From: Lepidonotus clava
Lineage: Eukaryota > Annelida > Polychaeta > Phyllodocida > Polynoidae
Assembly (NCBI GenBank): GCA_936440205.1
Contig: OW387138.1
Location: 52,963,526-53,027,525, forward strand
Reading direction: 5' to 3'
DNA: 64,000 nt
Shown: one piece after another, positions 11,641 through 22,640 of the stretch
Layout of the letters: every line of letters starts with the position of its first letter
Numbering within the stretch: position 1 is the first letter of the stretch
Notes under the pieces: model-generated
Seen by the model: the letters and a program-made list of their open reading frames with translations, nothing else
The model's database searches: none
Told to the model about the DNA's origin: nothing
Position numbers and translations under genes: made by a program

Positions 11641-13600
11641 GTGCATGAAGTTCGATTAGCTCCTACCACCCAGGTCTGGCGAATTCATCTGTGCCATTAT
11701 TCAGTTCATTTCATTTCATTGTAGTTTGCACAACCAGACCCAATCACCTATAGAGTTTGCGACATATATATATACCGTGGGTGTAATCGGGGCAACGAGA
11801 AAGGTGTTTACCAAAAAGAGACACTTTGTAGTTTCAGTCGTTGTGTTCAATTGGGTTTTCCGATTTGGAAAACAAGCAATACCACAAGCTATTAATTTTG
11901 ATCGCCCTCAATTGTCACTTATCTGTCTCTTTCGGCGGAAAGGCAAGTTTATCAACTTCAATTTACATCGCCCATGATCGTTTTCCGCAACGTAGTTTTG
12001 ACGTATTTGGTCCTGCGACCGGAAGGACCTCTAGACGGCTTTCGCTGGTTTCCTACGTCATCGTATTATTCAACCCGGTGGATTTTTGGCTACCAGCTAT
12101 CTCTCCCGGCCCTGGGTTCGAATCCCCTTCATGCCTTACGTTTTTCGTTCATCCATCAGACTTGTAATATCAAATTAATGATAAGGATAGGACTACTCTG
12201 AACCCTAATCGACATGTCAAGAGAGGAGGTTGATTGTTAACTTATTTTAAACAGGATCGGGACGTTAAGCTTTTTACAGGAGAACTCTACAACATTTGTA
12301 ATCAAAAAGTTGTTAAATCAAAAAGACGCTAAAAAAATTGGGAAAATTATAAAAAACCTGGTCGAACCCGCCCTCTCCTCACCTACTACTTTTAAACATG
12401 ATAATGGTAATGAGACTGATCCGGCTCAAATTCCGAATATTATAAATTTATTATATATACTTCTTGCAAACATTCTAAATAACCTTCTTTCCCGATCTTA
12501 GCATCTGAATAAACAGGAGACACTGGGCATCACACTTCATTTGAATAATTGTCTCAGTTAAATATGACCATTAGTTAACAAGTTCCATGTACATTTTAAG
12601 TAACATGACAGAAAGCATTTTCGCGATTCTGCAGGAATCCCTGGCTCCCCTGTTCCCTTGTGGATAACATTTCATAATAAATCAGGTCCATTCCTAACAG
12701 CGGCAAAGTTTCAAAGCGTCCATCATGGCCGGCTTTAATCCATTAACACCCATAATTACCCGGAAGCACCCCATCTAATGTGTACCCCCCTGTGACATCT
12801 GACAAGGGCAGGGGCACACTCTTGGTAATCACATAAGTCACACTAAACCGACTCAAGAAGGACTCCCGGCCATTATCAGGGGTTACTCATCGAGTTAACA
12901 CGGGCCAGAGTTGCCCCAGAGAACCTGCTGGGTCGGGCACTTCCATACCCAACCTACGTTCGCCTGCAAAGCACATGTAGCTAAATCGTTGACAGGCCTA
13001 TTTCACCCTACCATCCCTCGCCCCTCCCACCCAGAAAACCATTTACCCTTACCATCCATATATGGATTATTAAAAGTGTTTGAAATTAACTTATTTTGAA
13101 GTCAGCCATCAGGGATGAGAGTATTGAAAAAATCATTAAACATTTTCTGTATGGATAAAAAGTACCTCCCGGCCTATATAGCTACCCTAAATAATTCACC
13201 TTAAACTGGGTCTAAGCTGGTTAGATATATAGCCGACCTTAAGGTTTGAGACTAATTTCAGCACATTCATGTCTTAAATCGGCCTGAACTCCATATAAAC
13301 CACCTTCAAATAAAACCTATAAATATCGGGCAGTAATGGCATTTTCAGGCTTTCTCACTTCTCATCCACAAGTTAAGGAACGCCATGCCAACAATTCATT
13401 TTGAAGTCTGCCTTCCTATTCAATTAGAACAAGCCGACACCCTAACCAACGAAAGCCTACTAGCGCGCGTACGCCTAAGCTTATACTTTTTGCACGGCTT
13501 TTCTGTTGGCACTAACGCAACGTTTATGCACCGAGGTCTAAACCTTTAAATCCCAGGTGCACGTGGCCACTGTCTGTCAACTCCTTCCCGTGACTGGGAT
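11641..13600. other. Short open frames and a B-box-like site, function unknown
   Basis: Overlapping + strand frames lie at 11726-12201 and 12310-12501, but none shows a recognisable domain. GGGTTCGAATCC at 12114-12125 matches a polymerase III B box, although no clear A box precedes it. The segment has slightly higher GC than its left neighbour. It may be a 5' region of the envelope gene, a SINE-like insertion or a decayed gene. Confidence 0.3.
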
Positions 13601-13642
13601 AAAGTAATAAAAGACTCGAGCGGTCTCTAGCCTGCCTCAGAC

Positions 13643-15062
13643 ATGGCTCAGACCGTACCCATACTCCTCCTTTGTGGACTCTTTATCCTGGGCACTGTCT
13701 CAGCTAAGCCATGCCTATGCACCAGTACGGTAAACGGTTTTCGTACCAACTATGGTGTAGTATTCGAGAGTAAACCGTCCATCCACATAGGTAATCAGTA
13801 CTTCACTACCGAAGTCAATATCATTTTACCACTTCCTCCTTCTCCAAAACAGGCACCCAAACTAAATTGTAGACACGGCGCTACCCTGGCAGCCGGTTCA
13901 ATGGAACAGTGTCGAAAAATCCAACTTATGTTGAATAACATAACATCTATTGGGAAGACTATAGCAGCAAAGGTCAGCAACGGACTCCGGCAAGTGCAAT
14001 CAATTTTGGAATCGATGGCCCAGCCAACACCTCCATCAGCCAAATCCAGGAAGCAGCGGGCTCTTATTCCAGAAATCGGCAAGTTCTCCGAGACGTTATT
14101 TGGAACGGCCACACTCGATGACTTGAAGCAACAGACTCGTGCTGACCAGGTAAATGCCGATGAAATCGCCTTCCTCGATGGCAAAATAAATGCAGTCCTA
14201 AAGTTAGTTGACTCCACTTTGGAAATCCAACTCCAGGCCATCATCGAGAACACTCATTCCATATACAATTTGTCCCGAGGACTCCAGGCTTACATTAGTA
14301 ACCGGGAATTGATGGTCAGGTTGATGCAAGATTTGCAAGAATTGCGTCTACTGGATTTTCAACTGGACTACTCCCTTGATGTCTTGCTACAGGCTATTCG
14401 CGACCTAACAGAGAACAGGCTGAGTACCTCTTTGATATCGGAGACTGATATGAGGAAGATTCGGTACCTTTTCATTTCCAAGTCCAATCTTTCAAATATT
14501 TATATTCCAAACACTCGCGACATGTATAGAAGTGTAACTGTTTTAGTCCCCCTGGTTTTACAGCAAAATGTTCTGAAAACTATTTTGAAGATTCCCGTTA
14601 TTTCCTTAGACAAAATATTTACGGTTCTAAAAGTGAACACCTTCCCTCTAGCCTTCCATGGGCATTATACTCGCCTCACGAACACACCGGCTAAATTATT
14701 GGTGTCTGCAACACAATACACGGTATCCTCCAACCCAGATCTGGATAATTGCCATTCTCTGTTTTGTCATTATGACCTACCAATTCGCAGGCTTTCTCCC
14801 TCGTCGTGCCTCATTTCTATCTATCTACGTGATCGTCAAACCACTCGTGTGGGAGAGCGAGGAGCTCAAGGCCTACAAAGCCCACCTGGACGACATCGAG
14901 TATAAATCACTCAGCAAACGTCAGCGGGGCGTTAGATTGGCAAAGAAGCGGAAAGATGTCCCCGACCCTGATCCAAAACGCCAAGAGCCTCCTCCCAACA
15001 CCCCAGACTGGGTGGTGAAGCCCGCGTATAGGTCGGGTATCGCCGATGCACAGCCAATCTAA
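13643..15062 (+). pseudogene. F-like (baculovirus/errantivirus-type) envelope glycoprotein gene
   Basis: The product resembles class I fusion proteins of the baculovirus F / insect errantivirus envelope type. Residues 1-21 form a signal peptide (hydrophobic ILLLCGLFILG), followed by cysteines in KPCLC. A furin-type site RKQR lies at residues 136-139, directly before a fusion-peptide-like segment with ALIPEIGKFSETLFG, which parallels the family's GxxxKxLFG pattern. A long helix-forming region follows. The 3' part of the region has a hydrophobic stretch and a basic, proline-containing tail typical of a membrane anchor and cytoplasmic tail. N-glycosylation motifs are present (for example NNITS). 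The region looks nearly whole, with perhaps one break. There is no reverse transcriptase or gag next to it. The neighbouring minus-strand frames may encode a second membrane protein. Confidence 0.75.
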
Positions 15063-16500
15063 CTTATTTCTAAAGGGTCTGTTTAACGCTCTATGTTATG
15101 TGATGTTTATGTTTATCATCTTTATGTTATCTTTACACTACGTTTAATTGTATAGTCTGTGTCACGCTGTATGTTATGTCTTTGTACTTTCTTAAATTGT
15201 ATAGTCGTTTTATAAACTTTTATCAAAGAACTTTGCGCTTCTTGTTTTCATTGCGGCATGCTCGCTAAGCAGGGAAGTATTTATATAGATATGTTGGTTG
15301 CCTAAAACTCGCCTTATATTAGTCTAAAACCGTACGCGTTATCCAGTTCCTTCTAATTAGTGAATCTTAAATTTATGAATACTTTTTATTTACGAATACG
15401 AAACGCATTTAACTATAATGACGTGTCATTTTGTTGAAAACCCGAATGTGCTATTTCTTAAAGATAGACCTTGAACTTGAAATTGAATACAATACAACAC
15501 TTTTTTGATGAGTTTTATGGTACAACGTCTCTACTATTAGAAGAGCAATGGAATGACACCTGTCATCAATCATAGCATAAATCACTCATAAAAACTGTAT
15601 TTTAAACAAACATAAGCTCGATATAAGATTTTTTAAATGATGTGACATCTATCATCTCTTCGTACTTATTTCGCAGTGATCAAAAAATAATGTTGACATG
15701 AAGCCGGTTTTAAGAACTGTGACTTCTTTTCTAGTGGATACTTTTTAGTTAGATTTCATGCAGTAAGTTGCAAAAGTAATTTTTCTGAAATTTTATTATG
15801 ATCAAATACATCTCTGCCAGTAGCACCTATAAAAATTTACACGTGACCATATAGTCTCCTGATGAACCCGAAATACTTTCTAGTATTTCTATCACACCTA
15901 TATTCTTTCTGTGAGAGGATAAAAAAAACTCCCGCATATTGTAACCCTTTAAAGTGGGAGTTCTCCTGGAGTTATGTATTGGTAACTTGGAGCTTCTGTG
16001 TCATTGCAAAATTAATAATTTAAAAAACGAACAAGTCGATTTAGGTGTCGAGATTTATTAAGGGACGATAGCTTAATTAGCTATAGCCATAATTTCGGTT
16101 GGAGCCCGATAGCCAGATTGTGGCGTTAACCACATTTAATTCCACTACTAGTTTAGGTTGCAGACCTAGTTTAGCCTCAGGCCCCTAACTTAGGGGCCTG
16201 TCTCACAGATTACATAAGGGGTTGACCCTATCCCGAGCCAGAATAAAAGCGCTCTTGTCAGCGTCATACTGCTCTTTCCAACACCCAAATTTTATTTAGC
16301 TACAAATTCAATTTATGACCATAACACTTGTATCAATTGCACCCACGTTCGGCAGCATATTGCTAGTAAACACACAAAAATACAACATTTTTCACACAAG
16401 ACTTAATCAAGGTCAACACGGCTTAAGTCGACTGAAGTAGAAGTACTAATTGCAAGCTCACCGGGCTGGTATTTCCCCAAAAGAACAGGCTCTCCTATGC
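15063..16500. other. Non-coding spacer between convergent genes
   Basis: No gene is seen. The spacer separates the + strand envelope gene from the - strand membrane-protein frames, so it holds both 3' ends. It is AT-rich and ends with the GC-rich palindrome at 16178-16200. Confidence 0.5.
16178..16200. repeat. Perfect 11 bp-stem palindrome
   Basis: CAGGCCCCTAA and its complement TTAGGGGCCTG are separated by one base. The palindrome lies between two convergent genes of the 15.8 kb element, so a role in 3' end formation or element replication is possible but unproven. Confidence 0.8.
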
Positions 16501-16519
16501 CTATACCCATGGTAACCAA

Positions 16520-17162
16520 CTAGTAGCGTATAATGTCCTTAGTCATCAATCTTGTCAACATGATGTCCTTCAGTTTATTAACCTTTAAATGTGTGGGCAG
16601 TCGTGTCGATGTGCCGGTATAGCAGTCGGTCATTTGGATGACACAGTTAAATGTGTATCGTGCGCCTAGGCATATATTTTCGGCTTTAGTCAGTGTGATA
16701 GGATCATCTGTTTGAAAGATATAATCGCCGAAAAGTCCAGGGAACGGAATTTTAAGCCATACGCTGTGATTGCCCGAGACAAGCAAGTATACACGAAAAC
16801 GAGCGTCTGCGAAGATGCGAGTAATTCCGGAGCAAACAATCAATATGCTAATAATTATGGCTACGGCGAAGAGTGTACGAAGAGAGAAGTACCACATTTG
16901 GGAATTCTTCAATGTTTTCGTCTCCTGGGCTGGCTTCAGATCCAGTGTCAGTTACGGTATGGTCCTGGTCCAACAAGGCTTGCAGGGTGTCATGAAAGGT
17001 GAGGCCGGTCATGGCATCGTGTTTTGGTGGAGGGTGACCGGTAATTGGAGCAGTGAGGTTGACCAACCGGGTACGGGTTACTCCAGGCTTATTGTGAACG
17101 ACCCTAGGCCTGTATCCGCCACTGGCAGCTCGAACAAATTCCACGCATGATACAAGAACCAA
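16520..17162 (-). pseudogene. Minus-strand membrane-protein-like frames in the 15.8 kb element
   Basis: Two overlapping frames run on the minus strand, opposite to the other genes. One (17162-16848) is hydrophilic, with proline- and threonine-rich stretches. The other (16912-16520) begins near a strong membrane segment (TLFAVAIIISILIVCSG) followed by a likely extracellular part with cysteines and an NHS glycosylation motif. A hydrophilic region before a single anchor and then an ectodomain would suit a type II membrane protein, as in viral attachment proteins, but I find no homologous family and this is inference only. There is perhaps one break in the region. Its partner, if any, could be the F-like envelope 1.5 kb to the left. 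Confidence 0.45.
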
Positions 17163-17859
17163 GTACTCGGCAGCTAATATTGAAAAATAAAAAATAAAGA
17201 GAACATGAAGGTTGTCATCTCAACTTTAAACAAACACCTTCCTTCCAAATTACCATGGCCAGGCAATTCAAACAGACAGAATAGACCATAACTGCCATAT
17301 GGCCACACCCTAGAATTCAGAAAACTGGCCATACTAATTAATCAGGAAGGGGGACCACCAGAATGAATACATATGTTTTACGTATTTTGAAGAATTTGGA
17401 AAGTCAGCCATGGACTCGTATGACTTGTATAACCAAAGTAATTAAGAAGATTCTCACCAAGGGTGGCACTCATGATTTTGACACTCATGATATTCACGTA
17501 GCCGTACACCAAACGCACTATAACGAAATAAGCTGGCCCTAAGTAGTAGCGGCAAGGTTAGACCCTAGAGCTCGGTTTTCAAGGCAGATGAAATCCTATC
17601 ACCAGTCGACCTGATGGCGGACGATGCGTTTCGGAAGCTGAAGAAACTTCACGCGCCCGACAAATCACGACAACGCGCTACCGTGACGGCCAGCCTGGCG
17701 GCTACAGTAATCTCCTAGTAATACTGTGGCAGCTGTTCTCGGCTTTAATTTCACGCGGGTAGCTGAGGTTAGGAGCTCGAGTGCAGCTTCCCCTGGGTCG
17801 GGGCTGTGGCATGTCGTGGCAATTCGCGGCTTTCAGCTGGTGGGACCATAGGTGTCGGT

Positions 17860-17880
17860 CTGTACCATATATAAATACTT
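17860..17880 (+). promoter_or_regulatory. TATA box for the transposase region
   Basis: TATATAAAT at 17868-17876 lies 70 bp before the ATG at 17946, a normal distance for a short 5' UTR. The preceding 300 bp is GC-richer than the flanks. Confidence 0.6.
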
Positions 17881-17945
17881 GGGTTGTGGTCGCGATTGGG
17901 GAAGGTTCATCGCCCTCAAGTGCTGCTGTCTAACTCAAGTTCGCC

Positions 17946-18170
17946 ATGGCCTCGCGGGGTTTCAAGGGTCTGACCAGTGACCAGGCAGAAGCCAGAAGAA
18001 ATATGGACACTAGCCGAAACCGATGGTGCAACACATGTAAACGTCCAGTTTCAAAAAGTACATATAACAGGAATCATCGTACGGAGCATGGTGAGTACCA
18101 GATAAATAGTATAACTAGGATACAGGCACATGCACCTGAAATCGATATCCTTCAAAACCTTCCTAGCTAG
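17946..18170 (+). CDS. C2H2 zinc-finger N-terminal part of the transposase
   Basis: The frame begins MASRGFKGL and contains WCNTCKRPVSK...NRNHRTEH, a C-x2-C-x12-H-x3-H finger. N-terminal fingers of this kind are common in CMC/Plavaka transposases and would bind DNA at the element ends. GTGAGT directly after EHG near 18090 is a good donor site, so coding probably leaves this frame there. The finger is within 1 kb of the transposase core on the same strand and has a TATA box in front. Confidence 0.6.
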   Translation: MASRGFKGLTSDQAEARRNMDTSRNRWCNTCKRPVSKSTYNRNHRTEHGEYQINSITRIQAHAPEIDILQNLPS

Positions 18171-18439
18171 CTTGCGCGCATAGATATTATTTTCCAATAC
18201 CTCGTATAATCTTAATGATCAGTTAGTGTTTAGAAAATTATCGGCAGCCTAAATCTTTTCTTAACAATTAAACAATTGTTCAAATAATGAATGACTTAAA
18301 CAATGGACGTTATATATATATATCCCTCCATGCATCTTTCTATCATAACTTTTCAGTCAGAGAAACAACATTGGGTGGGATAGTCTGTACTCTGCAACCC
18401 TACTGTACATTTAATTTATTCTTATACATGTGTCTTGCA

Positions 18440-18772
18440 GAACCACCCGAATTTGGTTTACCTCAACACGCTGGCAATCAGGCAGAAGTGGGTCTTGTGG
18501 CCAAAGCAGGTATTCAGGCTGAGGCAGGTAACCAGGCTGAAGCGGGTGTTCAGGCAGAGGCAGGTAACCAGGCTGAAGCAGGTTTTCAGGCTGAGGCAGG
18601 TAACCAGGCTGAAGCAGGTTTTCAGGCTGAGGCAGGTAACCAGGGTGAAGCGGGTACACAGGCTGAGGCAGGTAACCAGGCTGAAGCGGGAATTGAGGCT
18701 GAAGGTGGTATCCAGGTTGAAGCGGGTATTCGGGCTGAAGGTGGTATCCAGGTTGGTATCCAGGTTGAATAA
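18440..18772 (+). repeat. Coding-like tandem repeat encoding Gln-Ala-Glu-Ala-Gly units
   Basis: A 36 bp unit with 18 bp half-units (consensus CAGGCTGAAGCAGGT) repeats about nine times. In one frame it reads NQAEAGFQAEAG, with variants GIQVEAG and GIRAEGG. A TTGCAG acceptor-like site at 18435-18440 precedes it, so it may be a separate exon linking the zinc finger to the transposase core. The opposite strand is also open, a by-product of the composition. Expect strong length polymorphism. Confidence 0.7.
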
Positions 18773-18905
18773 TCAGTGGCAGGCTGAAGTCGGGAATCCG
18801 GCAGAAGCAGACAATTAGCCTGTGGGTCGCAATCAGCCTGTTGAAGAGGCGGTACCCATGGAAGCCGATGAGGAGTCAGGTGATGATACGGAAGACTATT
18901 AAGGT

Positions 18906-21887
18906 ATGATGGAAGATTCCCAAGAAACGGAAGAAAATGATAAGCTTGATCCAGAGGCAGACAAGATTCGCAACAAGGCCATCCGTCACTTAAAAGTGGT
19001 TTTTGGTGACGGGACGGGTCTTCCTAGCCCATTGTCAAGGCTTGTTAGTGGTACCCCTAATAAGAATATCCAAAGCCTATTTTCATGGGTTCTGTTCTTT
19101 CTTTTGCAGTGGCAGATCCACACCTTCACCAGTGATACGCAAATGGCTAAGGTCATGTGCTTCATTTGTGAATTATTGACGGTAGCAGGTAATGACCAGG
19201 TTTCACAAGCAGCGGAGGCAGTATTCCCCAAAACGATGCTGATGATGTACAAATGGTTGGGTACAGACCTAACGTTGACTAATTACTCTACGAGTGTATG
19301 CTGCCCGAGCTGTTATACGTTGTCGCATTCTGCGTTGTCCACCACTGAGCGTGTGTGAGCTCGAGGCTTTTACACGGATATTCGTGGTATTCAGCAACCC
19401 ATGCGGTGCACAACCGTCGGTGATGATTTCAAACGTTGCAACTGGAAATTGTTTTATGAGGCCAAGATTAGTGGGGAAATTACCTTCCTTCCAGTCAAGA
19501 CATTCTGTTACCAGTCGCTCGAGAACAGTTTGCAGGTTATGATGAAACGTTCAGGTTTTGAGCTGAAATGTAGAGAATGGAAGGGCAGGAGGATACCCGA
19601 CGGAGTGTTTGCTGACTTCTACGACAGTTCGGTATGGCAAGACTTTAACGGGAACAACGAGGGTTTTCTTGATAATGAAAACAACTTGGCTCTTCCGATG
19701 AATATCGATTGGTTTCAACCATTCTCTCGGAAAGCTTCGATGTCAGTAGGGGGCATTTACCTAACAATACTTAACCTACCCAGAAATGAGCGGTACAGAC
19801 TTGAGAACGTCATACTATACAGTATCATTCCAAACTTAAGTAAAGAACCTGCCGACCTTACCAGTTTTCTGCGGCCCCTAGTCAACGAACTCAAGGAATT
19901 CTGGAATCGGGGAAAAAGGCTTATAACCAAGGATCACCCAAGGGGCAAGACCGTTAAGTTGGCGCTTTTGAACGTTGCTGCAGACCTCCCTGCAGGAAGG
20001 AAGACCTGCGGTTTCCTGCTACCTAATGCTATCATGGGTTGTTCAAAATGTCTGAAGGAATTCAAGAATTCAAACCGTGGAGGATTCACCGTGGCGAATT
20101 GGACTCCTCGTACTCTGGACCAACACAAGGAGAGAGTGAGGGAGATTAGAGCTGCATCCATCCCGAGAGAGAGAAGTGCACTTGAGAAACAGTATGGAGG
20201 TCGTTCCTGTTTCCTCCTGGAATTGCCCTACTTCAATCCCATCAAGTAAGTTCAATCTCCAGGCCAAACAAATTTAAAGGCCAAACTTACACAGAATTAT
20301 ACCAAAATATTAAAAATTTTAATTTGACATTTGAATAAACATTAATAACTAGTTTCCATTAGCAGTAACTATATTATATGTTTTTACTTAGACGCTTGAC
20401 ATTCATTTTTTCAGGTTCCTCTCGATCGATGAGATGCATAATGTACTGTTGGGAAAGTGTTGAAGCTTGACCTAGCGTTAAGTAATGTTTAGCACAGATA
20501 ATGTGTTTAAAATGGAACTTGCATTTGCCTTTAATTTGGACTATTAAGTTCATTGGGGTTTCAATACCGATTTCACATATGTGCTTTTATTATTGGGATT
20601 CAGGGACCGCCAAGCGAAAGTGGGGGAGGTGGACCGACGCAGAGTGGTCAAAGAAGAAGAAGAAATCAACAGATGAGGAAGGGTTGGCGTTGGGGGTTGT
20701 ACTAAGCGCTAATCAGGTGTTGACTATTGATGCTTGTCTGAATCAGTTTAAAGAGGGACTACCGGATGACTGCGTGGTAACTAACATCAAATCGAACACT
20801 GGGATGTGGACGGCAAAGGAGTGGAAGAATTGGGTTACAGTCTCATCTGAATACTGCCTCCAGGGCCTTTTGCCGGAAAATATACTTCAAACCTGGCAGC
20901 GTTTCGTAGAGGCCACTCGACTTCTGTGCAAGCCTTGTATTACATACTATGAGATAGAACTGGCACACAAGAAACTATTGTACTTTTGCAAGCGCACAGA
21001 GGTCCAGTTCGGTTCTGAATTCATTACCCCAAACATGCATCTACATCTCCATTTAAGGCTCCGGGAGTATGGTCCAGCTCCCAGTACTTGGCTGTTCAGT
21101 TTTGAGCGGTATAATGGTTACTTGGGGGATGTGCCGACTAACAATCGCCAGATAGAGAAACAATTGTTTGAGAGGTTTCACCGGATGAGTCGTGTCAGTC
21201 AGGCGCGCCGAAATGCTGTCCAAACACGAGGGGAAATTTGGCAAACACTGCCAGCTGGGAGAAGGAGAGAAGAAAGCAACAACGGTCCCGCAAACACTCG
21301 ATGTACCCAATGGGCTCGACTCGGCACAGTGTGAGAGCCTATGGAGTCTCCCCGATGGCTTCGAGACATTCGGAGAACAAAAGGGGTGGCTCGACTCGGC
21401 CGATCTTGAGCTGCTCAAAGAAACATACCAAAAGATGTACCCCACAGAACAGGAGATCGTAGAGAAGTCATTTATGCCTTCATGTTACGTGCAGTCTAAA
21501 GTCGTAAAATATGGCCCCATGACTTATTCCAGCAAAATGTCCAGCAGTGGTAAAAAGTTGTCTAGACTAATGGCCAATTGGTACGAAGACGAACAGAATG
21601 ACCCCCAGGAGCGCCCGTGCATCGCCACCCACTACATGAAACATTACATACAATGTCGGACAACCGGGAAGAAGAGGCAACATCTGTTTGCAGCTGTGAA
21701 GTGGTACCAACACAGCACTGTCGCATCCAAATACATAAGTCCTTATACAATGTGGCACAAGGCAAAGTTCGAGCAACCTTCATGGGCATCGTTCCTGCCT
21801 GTTATGCGGATAAGTGGACATTTTGGATATGTGGCTGAAAAAGAAAATATGATCGTCTGTCCCCTTCGGCGCCACGACTTCTTGTAG
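18906..21887 (+). pseudogene. CMC-type (Plavaka-like) DDE transposase region
   Basis: Successive + strand frames match the core of CMC/Plavaka transposases. Recognisable blocks, in order: NMNIDWFQPF-type block (IDWFQPF) followed by SVGGIYLTILNLPR; KLALLNVAADLPAGRKTCGF; the MHNVLLG block; NMHLHLHLRLREYGP; and FSFERYNGYLGD...NNRQIE. A C-terminal frame (21192-21887) ends in a compact domain without a family I can name. Introns are plausible, for example a GTAAGT donor at about 20248 and a TTTTTCAG acceptor before the MHN block. The region is probably broken in a few places. The transposase would cut and join at the CACGGG tips. Confidence 0.82.
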
Positions 21888-21918
21888 ATCTAGAGGACCT
21901 ATAGATATCGAACTCGCG

Positions 21919-22145
21919 GTGTCCGAAATTAAGCTGAAAACGTATGCATAATCACTGAGATTGTGCACCACAAATTTTGTCTATGCACCCCCTGATATAT
22001 GGGAATGAAAAAATTCCATGAGAAGTGTGCACATGTATAAAAAGGGTGCACAACTTAAAAATAGCGCACCTGGCCGTGGGGTGTGCACGCCGGGTGCAGG
22101 CCTATAGGCCCGGCCTATAGGGCGCAGCAGCTTAATTTCGGACAC
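21919..22145. mobile_element. Small inverted-repeat unit, possible MITE
   Basis: GTGTCCGAAATTAAGCTG at 21919 is repeated as its complement at 22128-22145. The interior is GC-rich with several GTGCAC strings and a CCTATAGGCC palindrome. No clear target duplication was seen. It sits just past the transposase stop and could also be a 3' UTR structure. Confidence 0.4.
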
Positions 22146-22539
22146 TGTCCGGTGTTGTATATATATATATGCATTGTTAGGATTATGTGTTTTAGACGCT
22201 TTTGCCAACAAAAGCAACATTTTTTTAATAAAAATTTGTCTTGAAGTAGTGTATTCATGGGAGGAATAATTATATTACACCCTAAACCTTAGAATGTGAC
22301 TACTTTCAAAATAAAAGGTAGGAAATTACTTCACAAGGTTACGGTGACAGGATGTGCGACTTTGAGGTACGTTTTCTGAAGTTATTTCACAGGCTGGGGG
22401 TGTGAGGCTGTGTGCATTTACGGGTGGTTTCTTGAGTCAGGTGTCAGGACACCTCCTGCCAGGGCTGCGCGAGCGACACCTTATGCAACACCTGACACGG
22501 TTGCTCAGGCTGCTCGGCTGACCTAGTTCGCCCCTCATT

Positions 22540-22640
22540 ACCTGCCCCTTGAATAACGGGGGGGGGGGGGGGGAAGGGGGGGCGGAGGGGCGGCACCCGC
22601 TTTATAAGGCTGTGCCCACTACGTGCACACACACAGTCCC
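22540..22640 (+). promoter_or_regulatory. G-tract and TATA-like promoter of the PHD-like gene
   Basis: A run of about 17 G followed by further G-rich sequence could form a G-quadruplex. CTTTATAAGG at about 22599-22608 is TATA-like and lies shortly before the first open exon-like stretch. Confidence 0.4.

Noticed and set aside
12100-12140. Possible tRNA gene at GGGTTCGAATCC
   Set aside because: No matching acceptor stem or A box could be found, so only a B-box-like string is supported.
13795-14253. 152-codon frame opposite the envelope-like gene
   Set aside because: It is a shadow of the + strand coding region, which carries all recognisable motifs.
13643-15062. Envelope gene as part of a whole errantivirus-like retroelement
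   Set aside because: No gag, protease, reverse transcriptase, integrase or LTRs lie near it within the 15.8 kb element.
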